Below are positions 32,570 through 43,106 of a stretch of DNA of 64,000 bases, in pieces. The notes under the pieces were generated by a model. It worked only from the letters and a program-made list of their open reading frames with translations, made no database searches and was not told where the DNA came from. Source of the DNA: Portulaca oleracea (taxonomy: Eukaryota; Streptophyta; Magnoliopsida; Caryophyllales; Portulacaceae); assembly GCA_029582165.1 (NCBI GenBank), contig CM055888.1, positions 12,096,001 through 12,160,000 on the forward strand. Reading direction: 5' to 3'. Each line of letters begins with the position of its first letter. Positions within the stretch are counted from its first letter, which is position 1. Both the position numbers and the translations under genes were made by a program.

Positions 32570-33192
32570 TGTTTAAAAGATTTTGAATTAGCGCACCCTT
32601 AAGTTATTGTATGATTTGGACGTTCGTAGTTAGCGACGTAATTGGTTAATATTATTAAAACCATGTGTTTAGATGCAAAATGAACTGTGTTATTGAGAAC
32701 AAAGTGTAGAAGTTTTGTGTTTTATTCAGCAAGTCGGCAAGAAACAAGCTTGAAGGTGAGTCAAATACCCAGAAACTCCAGCAGATGAAGTTTACTTATC
32801 TTAGTCCAAGGAAGAATGTATGGGCATGTGTTGGAGATCATTGAAATACCATCCAACCGTTCAGATACTTCTGGTTGACCGGCATTTCAATGATCTCCAA
32901 CACACGCCCATACATTCTTTCTTAGACCAAGTTAAGTTAACTTCATCCGCTGGAGTTTCATGGTATTTACTCACTTGAGGTGTTGGTATGTCTAACCCAA
33001 CACCACCAGCAAGCTTGTATCTCGCTCATGTGCATAATAAAACGCAGAACTTGTGCACTTTGTTATCAATAACACAGTTTACTTTTCATCTAAACACATG
33101 ATTTTAATAATATTAACCAATTACCTCACTAACTACGTACGTGCAATTCATACACTAACTTAAGTCTACACTAACTCAAAATTTTCTAAACA
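32570..33192. repeat. Long perfect-style hairpin I (about 623 bases)
   Basis: The left arm starting TGTTTAAAAGATTTTGAATT pairs along nearly its whole length with the right arm ending CTAACTCAAAATTTTCTAAACA; the loop is about 32856-32880. The arms include ACTCCAGC(A/G)GATGAAGTT and TGTATGGGC(A/G)TGTGTTGG. No coding. The ends CACCCTTAAGTTATT / CTAACTTAAG are shared with hairpin II, so the two belong to one family. Confidence 0.88.
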
Positions 33193-33430
33193 TCACTACA
33201 TCCCTAAACATTAAATATCCTAGACGCTAAACCCTAATATAATTTTGGACGTTTTCCACATTACTCAACCCAAACTTCACACGCACTATAACGTGTAAAT
33301 CATGATAACTATGGGTTAAGTACCAAAAAAAAAAACATCATAAATTATTTACAAATAGCCTAAACATTATTTACACATAACACTAATAAATTACACTGCA
33401 ACAAGGAACCCTAAATAAATTTATTATCTC

Positions 33431-33894
33431 TTTTGAATTAATACACCCTTAAGTTATTATATGATATAAGGGTATGTAGATAGTCACTTGAATGGATAAC
33501 TTAACCAAACACAACTGCCTAGAAGAAAATTTATCGTTCTTCTCATGTACAAAGTGCAAAAGGTCTACATACATGTGATTAGATGCCTGCGAAATTATGA
33601 AGCAAGTGCAGATGCATTGTTGATACCAATCACTTACACGACGATCATCAAGGATACCCGGGATTGATTTCCTTGTCGTTCGTTGATGAGTAATTGGTGT
33701 CAAGAATGCATCAACACCAACTTTATAATTTCGCAGGCATCTAATCACCTGTATGTAGACCTTTTGCACTTTGTACGTAACAACAATGGTAAACTTCTTT
33801 CTATGCACTAGCGTTTAATTAAGTTGTCCAACTCAATTACTATCTATTTACCCTCATATCATACACTAACTTAAGTCTATACTAACTCAAAAAA
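33431..33894. repeat. Long hairpin II (about 464 bases)
   Basis: The left arm begins TTTTGAATTAATACACCCTT and the right ends ATACACTAACTTAAGTCTAT. Arms include GTGATTAGATGCCTGCGAAA (left) and its complement (right), with a short centre around CCCGGGATTGATTTCC. It is a diverged sister of hairpin I. As a transcript either would fold into long double-stranded RNA. Confidence 0.85.
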
Positions 33895-34700
33895 AAAATA
33901 ACAAACAACGTTTTTTTTTTCAAGTTCACAATTATCGTATTATGGAAAAAATGCTCCTTATAAATAAAAGATTTTCCATTACCGAATACTGTGAACCACA
34001 CTTTTATTTCCTAAACCCTACACCCTAAACAACAATTTTTAATACTCTAAATTATTTTTAACACTCTATTGTTAACATTCTACACGAAACAAGTTATTTT
34101 TATGAACTCTATACATTTAAAACACTAAACAACAATTTTTAACGCTAAAAAAATGTAATAATAACATAAAGAACATAAAAATCTAATAATAATATCATTG
34201 ACAACAACATAATAGCATCTTTACACCCAAAACGATATTATATAAACAAACAAAATTATTAATATTAACATATATATTAACAATAATTTATTAACATTAA
34301 CATATATATGTTAATAATATTATTTGTTAATTATAACATTATTAATCTTTATAATGCTATAATTATTTATTAATATTATTAGCATCATTATACACATAAT
34401 AATAAATATTACTAACAACAAAATTACAATAAATATTAAATATTCATATTTTACAATATCATAATTATTAACTTACAATGATATATATATTGACAATGAA
34501 ATATACATTTACATTAATTTATAAACAATTAATATAAAACATTAACAATAATAAAGTAATTTAATAACATTATTAACATCATTATACACATAATAATTAA
34601 TATTTTATATTAATAATAAAATTACAATAATAATAAATATTCATAATTTACGATATTATAATTATTAACATTATTATTAATAATATTATCAAAAATACGG
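33895..34700. other. Low-complexity AT-rich sequence
   Basis: Runs of TAATAATATTATTAACA-like words with no coding, mirroring the AT-rich intron at the other end of the Mutator-like element. Confidence 0.7.
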
Positions 34701-34726
34701 TTTTAATTACCAAGAAAAAAATTCTG

Positions 34727-34935
34727 AGCCGGTGCCGCACGCACGACGCATCAACTCGCGGCAGGCTGCCGCACCACAACGTCGGCATACCATGGCAAGG
34801 TGCCGCGTGACAGCGCTGGCAAACCGCGGCGGGTTGCCGCACGCGGATCTCAGTAAGGTCGTGGCCATTGCCGCGATCGGCGTGTGAAAACCTGTCGTGG
34901 TTTGCCGGCTCTGACGTGCGGCACCGACCAGTTTC
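34727..34935. repeat. GC-rich hairpin near the right end of the Mutator-like element
   Basis: The edges GCCGGTGCCGCACG and CGTGCGGCACCGAC are inverted copies, and several TGCCGC/GCGGCA words lie between. Composition and vocabulary match the hairpin at 27037-27235, supporting symmetrical subterminal structure of the element. Confidence 0.7.
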
Positions 34936-35212
34936 CGGAAAAATTTTGCCCGACCCCCTTTTTTGTTCAAATTTCAAATCCAAATTACACCATTGTAAAC
35001 ACATTAAACTTACAAAAATTCCGTCGATTTCATTTCCCGAGAAGAGGTTGATGTGGTGGCATCCGTTGTCGTCATTGGATGAGAGCGTTTTTTGGAGGGA
35101 TAAATTAGAGAGAAGGTGGAGAGTGAGATTATGATGGTGAAGGAAATTTTTGGAAATTATAATGAAAAGATAGGCGACAATAGTAAAAAGGTGGGCTACG
35201 AAAAAAGATGGA

Positions 35213-35860
35213 CCAAAAAAGATGAAGTATGAATTTTGAGCTCCAAATAGTGTCATTTGGAAAAAAAAAATTATATCACCACTCAATTATGTCAATCTTT
35301 TTTGCCCATTAAAGTTACTTACTGGAACTTAACAGCAAAATTGAATTTCAACTGTTTTGATTGAAAATTTATCATACGTTAGAATAGATTAAAAAAGTTT
35401 CAATATGAATTTTGAGTTTCAAATACTTTCATTTTTAACACATATCGCCACTTAGATCGACATTTTCAACCAGTACTAAAATCATCATAAACTAAAAATT
35501 AAAAGCAAAATTTAATTTGAAAAGTGGATTAAAACTTAACAATATAATAGGATAAATTAAAAAGGTTCAAATATTAATTGCAACATTTAAATTGTTCCAT
35601 CAATAACATATACATATGACACAAATATCATCATTTTTCGAAAAATAATTTCTTCCCTACCAAGTACCAACCAACAGAAAATTTGACAAAGAAAAGTTTT
35701 TCCCTAGGAAAGCATTTTCCTTCCAATCTTCGAAAATGGTTTTCCAAAGGATATAATTTCTGTCTCAAATATTTCCTTGTTTAATAGGAGATAAAATCAT
35801 TTTTTTGAAATATGACAATATAAAAGTGTAAGAGATAGCCCAAGCTCTCTGGTTTAATAA
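35213..35860 (-). repeat. Upstream repeat copy B, proximal piece (partner of about 10811-11450)
   Basis: Inverted match to the first half of 10811-11880. Shared words include TGTCATATGTATATGTTATT and TTTCGAAAAATGATGATATT on the minus strand. Together with 26390-26760 it reconstitutes one repeat with the Mutator-like element in the middle. Confidence 0.75.
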
Positions 35861-35946
35861 GATGACTGTTAGGGAGGAAAAAACCCCACGATTTTATCTC
35901 TAATCTTGTAAACCCTTTTGATTTTTAGGGTTTTGCAGAATTCTAT

Positions 35947-37596
35947 TGTAAAGCCCCGAAAAATTCGATTATTATTACCGTTAAAATTTCTGACGTACGT
36001 TACTTTCCGTTTGTTTATATGAGTTGTTATCACACGGAGCTATTAGGAACGCGAGTGAGTTCGTTAGAATTTTTAGAGTCTTAAAAATATCAGTTAGAGA
36101 CTTTTCGGGTATCAGTTAAAATTAATTGGGATCAGTTTGTAAAAATTGTTTAAGGAAAGGTGTTGTTTTAGGAAAAGATTAATTTTGGAAGGGTGTTACT
36201 AACACCTAGGTTTAATTTGTACTAATTTTACCCTAATTTCTCTCTCTATAAATACCCTATTTGGATCCCTACCCAATAAACAAATACCCTAAATTTCTAC
36301 TTCAGCCGCAAAGTTGTTATAATATTATTCTCTCTCTCTTCCCTCTCTCTCTCCCCTCCCTTTCTCCCTCTGCTTCACCCTGAGGCCACGCATCACCACA
36401 CCACCCACCAATACACCACCATCAACTACCCTCCTTCCTCCCCCATTTCGACGCCGGCCGCCACCCCGCCCTATTCTGACCACCATCAAGCCATTTCCGG
36501 CCATCTCCACCGCCCAAGCACGTCACAAAACCCGCTAAAACGCACCAACCGAACCCCTCTCGTGCCTTGTTTCTGCCCAGCCGAGCATCACCACGCGACG
36601 CGACCCCGAGCCACCGCCGTTGCACTGACGTCCTCCCATCAACCCCGGTGACACCTCAGTACCGACGGCCACCGCCTTAGCTCCGGCGAAGACGACGTCC
36701 AGCTCCGATGACTTCCCGAACCCTTATTTCGACTCTCCGTTGTGCTGCCCTGTTGCTGTATCGCCGGCGACCACTGGGACCCTCTTGCTGTCGCCGCCGC
36801 CGACTCAGCACCGAACTCCGATCACCCAGCCGCCGACCACCTTGTGCGCCATTGCTTGGACCCATTGTTTGTGCTCTAACTCTCTTTTTCTCTCTCTATA
36901 TTTTTGGGAGGTATTGTTGTGAAGTATGAGTATGGATTGTGTCTGTGTATTCTGGGAGTAATGTGGAGGTAGTAGAGTGTTAGATATTCTGATTATAGGT
37001 TTTGGTAATCAAAGCATGTTTTAGGCCAGGTGGATTGGAATGTGTTTGTGCTTGATATTGTTGATTCAAACATCCATAGTTAGTCTCATGTTGTTAGTAA
37101 GGGTTCTTGTTGTTGATATTCATGTTAGTATCAAGTTCGTTGTATTGATTAGGTTTATTTTTGTTAGTATTAATAAGTTTTCCTATATTATTGTTATTAG
37201 GGTTCATGTTTTATTAAATACTTCATGTTGCTAAGTTCATGATATTATCAAGTTTCCATTGTATTATTAAGTTCATACTATTATTTTGAAGTTCCTATTA
37301 TTAATAAGTACTTTTTGATATTAAAATTATTAAGTTCGTATTATTATTATTATAAAATTTTCCTAAAATATTAGTAAGTTTCGTGATTTTATTAAGTTTC
37401 GTAGTATTTTTAAGCTATTGTATTATTATTAAGTTTCCATGATATTATAAAGGTTCCATATTATTTCAAAAGTTTCATGTTATTAGTTTTATATTATTAT
37501 TAGTTCATAAGTTTCGTGTTATTATTATTATTAAGCTTCGTAATATTATTATTAAGTTTCATATGTTTCATATGGCTATTTTCATAATATTGCTAA
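35947..37596 (+). repeat. 5' LTR of the Ty3-type element, first part
   Basis: Colinear with the start of the 3' LTR at 54657. It keeps TATAAATA at about 36248 (promoter-like, after a CT-rich run) and about 85 bases near 36500-36585 that the 3' LTR lacks. GC-rich 36450-36870 encodes nothing recognisable and is regulatory or leader sequence. Interrupted at 37596/37597 by the Maximus element. Confidence 0.88.
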
Positions 37597-38477
37597 TGAA
37601 AGAACCCTAGAGGGGGGGGTGAATAGGGTTATGAAAATTTCTGCAAAGTTGGATCACTTGGTAAAGGACGTTAGTCCCTTAATCTGCTCAGATTAAGGGT
37701 TCACACAATTCAATAGCTGATAAAGATATAAAGGACAATAAGATAGATATGAATAACCTCCTTTATTTTAGTTAATTGAATGACGTTGATTGTTGCCTAA
37801 GGTGAAGGACCTTAGGGTTACAGAGAACCAAGCGCCTTACAAAGGACGCTTCTTATTTCTGGAGAATTACACCCACCAATTCACAGTTTGGCGTTTACAC
37901 AAATTGAATCCTAATTCCGTCTAGGATTCAAACTCGAAAGCCTAACACAACTCTAGATCCGTTTAGAGTTTGATAGCACTCTCAAAACATGCGAACACTC
38001 TCAAACACAAGAACACACTCTTTGTTTGAACAGACGATTGCTTCCGTGGAATCGATGATCCTTTGTTCGGGATTGTTTCTTCAATTTATAGATGTTGTCG
38101 ATTCTGTGCAGTATGGAGTCGTTGGAATTTGATTCTGCAAGATACTTGCTCTCATTAGCTTTGCCTTTTCTTCCGATTTGCTTCCACATTCTTTCCTTCC
38201 TTGTGTGATTTCCAAAATATCCATGTTTGCCTTCTTTCCAAATTCTTGCTGGATTGTTTCCTGCATTGTGCATAGTAGCAAACGATTAGTTCTGTTAAGA
38301 GATTGGATCAATTGGTCAAGCTTTATTTCTTAGAAAAACTTCCCTGATTTGGCTTCCTTTGTCTTTCACGTCAAAACCCAGTGTCTGTGCTGAATGGCCT
38401 TGAGGCACAGTTTGCTGAATGTCCTTTAGCAACTTCAATGTTAAGGACCTTGAACCTGTAAAGAGAGGGCTTCTACA
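37597..38477 (-). repeat. 3' LTR of the Maximus-type element
   Basis: 881 bases, preceded on the minus strand by the polypurine tract AAAAAGGGGGATAT (complement of 38478-38491). Nearly the same as 51068-51928, which suggests a fairly recent insertion. Confidence 0.92.
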
Positions 38478-38690
38478 ATATCCCCCTTTTTGAGTGAAAG
38501 ACAAAATACTAACACAGGCATAGTCCTTAATGCAGGCATAACAATATAATGGATAGGAAGCATTAGCAGTAGGATAAGTTTGTATATTTTACAGACCAAA
38601 AAATATTAAAGCAGTCAGAGCAGTTTGAAAGATGTTCACCAAGGACAGTAGTCCTCCAAGGGACTATGCAAAATTCATCTCCCCCTTTTT
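38478..38690 (-). promoter_or_regulatory. Two polypurine tracts before the Maximus 3' LTR
   Basis: On the minus strand, AAAAAGGGGGATAT (38478-38491) abuts the 3' LTR and AAAAAGGGGGAGAT lies about 190 bases before it (38677-38690). Two further GGGGGAG tracts flank the pol stop (40501-40510, 40521-40534). The one next to the LTR primes plus-strand synthesis; the others are the multiple tracts reported for Sireviruses. Confidence 0.75.
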
Positions 38691-38769
38691 GACTTTCATT
38701 CAAAAAGGAAACAGGAGGAATGTCTGGCAAAAAATACTGTTTCAAATCAGGCGAAAAGAAAAAGTGTTT

Positions 38770-39965
38770 TTAGGGCTGGGGGTCGATGGTGTGAGATTCA
38801 TTTGCGGCTGGAAGGGATGGTGGTGTGGAAGAGGCGGGAACTGTTAGTGCGCTTGTAGCAATATCCTTCAGTGCAGCTGCTGTGGTGTCCATGTCTGTGC
38901 GTATGGCTCCAAGGGCCTTGATCTCCTGCCAAGAGCCGATGTGTCCCGGCCAGAGATTGTCCACCACCTGGTGAAGGCTGGTCAGTTGTTCGTGCAGGGC
39001 AGCTTGAGCATCGTTCGCGGCGGTGGCAGAACTGGAAGTCTCAACGGCCTTGATCTCATCACTGTGCAGCCAAATACCAGTTGGTTGTGGCTGGTATCCA
39101 AGGTAGGATAGGAGAGATATGTCAATTCTGGGCAGGTTTTGAGAGGTGGGCTTAACTCCGTCGAAGGAGACGCCGCAGTGGCGAAAGATCTTGGTTAGAA
39201 GATTGCCGTAGGGAAGGGGGCCGGAGGTAGAGGAAGCAGCTTTAATAAAGTGATGAATGACCAGATCACCTATTTCTGGGTGACAGTCATGAAGGACGTT
39301 TAGGAGAAACGATGCATACGCTGTATTGACAGTCTCTTTGTTTGTTCCTCGGGGCAGGATGGTGCGAACAAGGGTGTAGTAAAGGAACTTGGGTTCGGAT
39401 GTTAAGCAGGTGTATTGAGTGTTTTTGTGCTCGGTGGATCGTCCAAATTGACGATGGAGTTCGTGCTTGGGATCAGATGGAAGAGACAGAGGTCGTTTTG
39501 TGGGGTTGGGAGAAAGTTGAAGAATACGTTCAATGAGGGATGGGTTGAGAAAGATGTCGACTCCAGCGACAGAAGTTGTAATGGTTGGTTTGGCAGAGTC
39601 TGGGGTGAGATTAGCATAGAACTCAAAAATAAGAGAGGGATAGATTGCTGGTTCACAATCAAAGAAGGATAAACACCCCAGATCCTTCAACGTTTTAAAG
39701 GATGGAAAGATGGGGATGAGGGAGTCAAGATCGACATTTTCGCAGCACAGGACGGGACGCTTGTGAAGGTTTTGGAGACGTTGGTCAACAGAGAGGGACA
39801 GGGTGTTTGGGTGTGGAGGTTGGATGGTGAGAGCATCGGAGGAGGAGGAAGAGTGGGAGTGAGTGGATTCTTGTGGGTTGGGAGAGGATTTCTTTGAGCG
39901 GCCGCTTGGGCAACGCTAGTTGGGGGTGTGGGGGCAGTGTTCTTTTGGGCGGGTCGCTTCTTCAT
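38770..39965 (-). pseudogene. Extra ORF downstream of pol (putative plant transposon protein domain), frameshifted
   Basis: In the env-like position of Sireviruses. It starts MKKRPAQKNTAPTPPTSVAQ at 39965, with a Pro/Ser/Thr-rich first 80 residues, shifts frame at about 39750, and continues with the domain ENVDLDSLIPIFPSFKTLKD, then LIFEFYANLTPD, VAGVDIFLNPSLIERILQL and DLVIHHFIKAASS. A C-terminal part with a helix likely to form a coiled coil (ALHEQLTSLHQVVDNLW) ends at 38770. The E-F-Y-A-N-L motif is typical of a domain annotated as 'putative plant transposon protein' in many retroelements; its function is not known. No membrane segment is seen, so an envelope role is unsupported. Confidence 0.7.
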
Positions 39966-40521
39966 GATGATAACTGGGGAATGAAGGTGAGAGGGAAGGT
40001 TGATGATGGAGATGGTAGTGATGGTGAGAGGGAGTGCGGGGTAAAAGGGACGAGGGGTAATTAAATAGAGTCGGAGTGAGGGGAAAGGTTGAGGCAGTCT
40101 TGGGGAAGAGGCGGTAATTAAGGAAGGGAGGAGGGGAGATATGGGGAAGGTAATAATGTGAAGGATGACGGTTGGGGAAGTTGGATGGGACGGGTTAATT
40201 ATGGAGAGAGAGAGGGAGTGGGTGAAGATTTTGATTTCGAAATTTTTTGGAAAAGGGGGGAAATCGTGTAAAAAGAAGAAAGAGGGGACAGTAAAAAAAA
40301 ATGAGGGTGGGAAAAGATATTTGAAGAAGATTTTGTTTAAAAATAAACGGTTGTGCTCAACAGTTATGAGGGAACTGCTTGCCCAACCGAATGCCAGGAA
40401 TTTTGTGTGAGTGATGCTCAATGTGGTTCTGTGACAACAGTGTCAAGGACCATTGTGAGCATAGAGGGCAGAAAATGTACCTGATAGTAGAGGTCCTTAG
40501 CTCCCCCTGGAAAGGAGAATG

Positions 40522-43106
40522 CTAGCTCCCCCTCAACTGGTCATCTGGTTGTAACATGCCAAGCTCCCTTCTATTTATGAGAAATAGTTCAGTGGGAAGG
40601 GCCTTGGTGAAGATGTCTGCCAGTTGTTGATGAGTGGGTACAAAGTCTAGAGTTATGTGACCTTTGTCGACATGGTCTCTTATAAAGTGATGTCGTACTT
40701 CAATGTGCTTAGTGCGAGAGTGCTGAACTGGGTTCTTGGTGATTTGAATGGCACTCTTGTTGTCACACTTGATAGGAATGTTTGAGAGTTCTGTGCCAAG
40801 GTCCTTCATGTGCTGTTTGATCCAGAGGATTTGAGCACAACATGCACCGGCTGCTATATATTCCGCTTCTGCAGTCGACAGAGCAACGACATTCTGTTTC
40901 ATGGATTGCCAAGATATTAAGGAGAAACCGAGCATTTGGCAGCCTCCAGATGTGCTTTTTTGATCTGTCCTGGAACCGGCAAAGTCAGCATCTGTGTATC
41001 CAATGAGGTTCAGGGTGTTGTTCCTGGGATACCACAGACCAAGGTCCTTGGTGCCTGCAAGATATCTCAAAATTCTTTTGACAGCAATCAAGTAAGATTC
41101 TTTGGGTGCACTTTGAAAATGAGCACATAAGCAAACACTAAACATTATGTCTGGACGACTTGCAGTTAAGTAAAGTAGAGACCCTATCATACCTCGATAC
41201 TGCTTATCAGGAATGTCCTTACCATCTAAATCCTGATCAAGTTTTAACGTGGAGGACATTGGTGTACTGCAGTGTTTGGCTTTCTCCAGCCCATATTTCT
41301 TCAGAAGCTCTTTGACATACTTACTTTGGTTGAGAAAGATGCCATCATTGTTTTGTTTGATTTGTAAGCCAAGGAAGAAACTTAGTTCCCCCACAAGACT
41401 CATCTCAAACTCTTTGCTCATTAGATCAGAGAATTCCTTCACTAGATATTCATTAGTAGCACCAAATATAATGTCATCTACATAAACTTGAATTATAGTA
41501 GAGTCCTGACCTGAAGTTTTAATGAAGAGAGTTTTGTCTATGAGACCTCTTGTAAATCCGTTTTTTAAGAGAAATGAGCTTAATCTCTCATACCAAGCCC
41601 TGCGGGCTTGTTTCAGCCCGTAAAGGGCCTTTTCAAGTCTGTAGACATGAGTGTCTGGATTTTGTTGTTCAAATCCTGGAGGTTGTTCCACATAGACTTC
41701 TTCCTTTAGGTATCCATTTAGGAAGGCACTTTTTACATCCATTTGGTACAGCTTCATATGAGTTGATGCAGCGTAGACAAGGAGTATCCGAATGGCCTCT
41801 AGTCTTGCAACTGGCGCGAAGGTTTCTTCATAGTCAATGCCTTCTTCTTGGTTGTATCCTTTGGCAACTAGCCTTGCCTTGTTTCTCGTGACAGTGCCAT
41901 GTTCATCTAATTTGTTACGGTAGACCCATTTTACACCAATGACTGGGTGGTGTTCGGGTCTTAGGACAAGCTTCCAGACTTTGTTGTGCTCGAATTGATT
42001 TAATTCTTCTTGCATAGCTAGGATCCAGTTGCTGTCCTTTAGAGCTTCTTCAGGTCCTTTAGGTTCAATCTGAGAGACAAATGCATGAAAAGTACAGAAG
42101 TTTCTAAGAGAGGATCGTGTTCTAATACCTGTTTCCAGACCGGAAAGGAGATTATCGGCTGGATGAGCAGGTTTGAACCTGAAGGGCCTTGATGACTCCT
42201 CGGTGTTCTGCTGTGCAGTATCAGTCATTTGAGGAGTTTCTGTTGGTGAAGGTCTTTGTCCTTCACTTGAAGGAGGTCCTTGTCCTTCACTGGAGGAAGG
42301 TCCTTGTTCTTCATCATGCTGTGATCCTTGAGCTTCATTTTCCTCATGTTCTGAAGTTGATTGCATGGTGTCAGCAGGAGGAGGTTCTTCATTTTGTTGG
42401 AGAGGACCTTGCTGAAATATACGAGGTGTGTCCTCGTCATCATCATCTGGATGCATCTGGAATTTGATGGAGGATCTTTCTGATGAAGTGGTGGAGGTTT
42501 CATCGAAGACAACATGAATTGATTCTTCCACCTTTTTAGATGCTTTAATGTAGACTCTGTAGGCCTTGCTAGATAAGGAATATCCCACCAGAATTCCTTC
42601 TTCGCTTCTTGGCTCAAATTTGCTTAAGGCCTTCTTACCATTGTTATGAACAAAACATTTGCATCCAATGGCCTTGAGATGAGCTACATTTGGTGTTTTA
42701 CCCTTGAACAGCTCATAGGGTGTCTTCTTCATGAACGACCTTATGGTACATCTGTTGAGAATATAATTTGAAGCATTTTTAATTTCAGCCCACAGAAAAA
42801 GTGGTAGATTGTTCTCACAGATAATTGTTCTGGCCATGTTTTCCAGTGTGCGGTTTTTCCGTTCAACCACACCATTCTGTTGAGGTGTCCTTGGGGCAGA
42901 GAAGTTATGTGTAACCCCTTCTTGATCACAGAATCTTCCAAATTGATCTCGATTATCAAACTCTTTTCCATGATATGTTCTTATAGACACCAGGTTGAGT
43001 CCTGTAAGGACCTTGAGCTGCCTGTATAATTTCTCAAATTCTGGGTAAGCCTCTGTTTTATCCTTCAAAAATAGAACCCAGGTAAATCTAGAATAATCAT
43101 CAATAA
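40522..43106 (-). pseudogene. Maximus integrase core, reverse transcriptase and RNase H
   Basis: An open frame of about 860 residues resumes at [17 protein letters not shown]. The integrase core keeps the first Asp and the Glu ([12 protein letters not shown]), but the second catalytic Asp is Tyr ([12 protein letters not shown]; the family has D-H-G-x-E-F). RT carries [40 protein letters not shown] and the YVDDIIFG active site; RNase H carries [20 protein letters not shown] and [10 protein letters not shown]. It ends ...DDQLRGS at 40522, within a GGGGGAG polypurine-like stretch. RT and RNase H look intact, but with no start codon of its own and a dead integrase the product is not expected to work. 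Confidence 0.92.

Larger units (their letters stand above)
26761..35212 (+). mobile_element. Mutator-like element carrying transposase, OTU-like and PMD genes
   Basis: Both ends carry the inverted word CCCACCTTTTTACTA(A/T)TGTCGCC (26780-26802; complement at about 35171-35194), starting GGGC-like at 26761 and ending GGACC at 35212. Flanking sequence is one repeat split in two (copy B), so the insert is clean; the 9-base flanks TTAAAAGTA and AAAAAAGAT are similar but not identical. Subterminal GC-rich hairpins rich in TGCCGCACG occur near both ends (27037-27235 and 34727-34935). Inside are a FAR1-like/MULE transposase and an OTU-like protein on the plus strand and a plant-mobile-domain gene on the minus strand. 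All are broken, so this copy is probably not autonomous. Confidence 0.75.

Noticed and set aside
32570..33894. Calling the hairpins miRNA genes
   Set aside because: Arms are far too long and uniform for a standard precursor; without small-RNA data only 'long hairpin' is supported.
36422..36865. Several Arg/Gly-rich open frames in a GC-rich patch
   Set aside because: They recur with changes in the 3' LTR (55068-55580), lie in LTR leader-like sequence and match no protein.
38770..39965. Calling the extra Maximus ORF an envelope gene
   Set aside because: No signal peptide or membrane segment was seen; the recognisable domain is the generic plant retroelement one.
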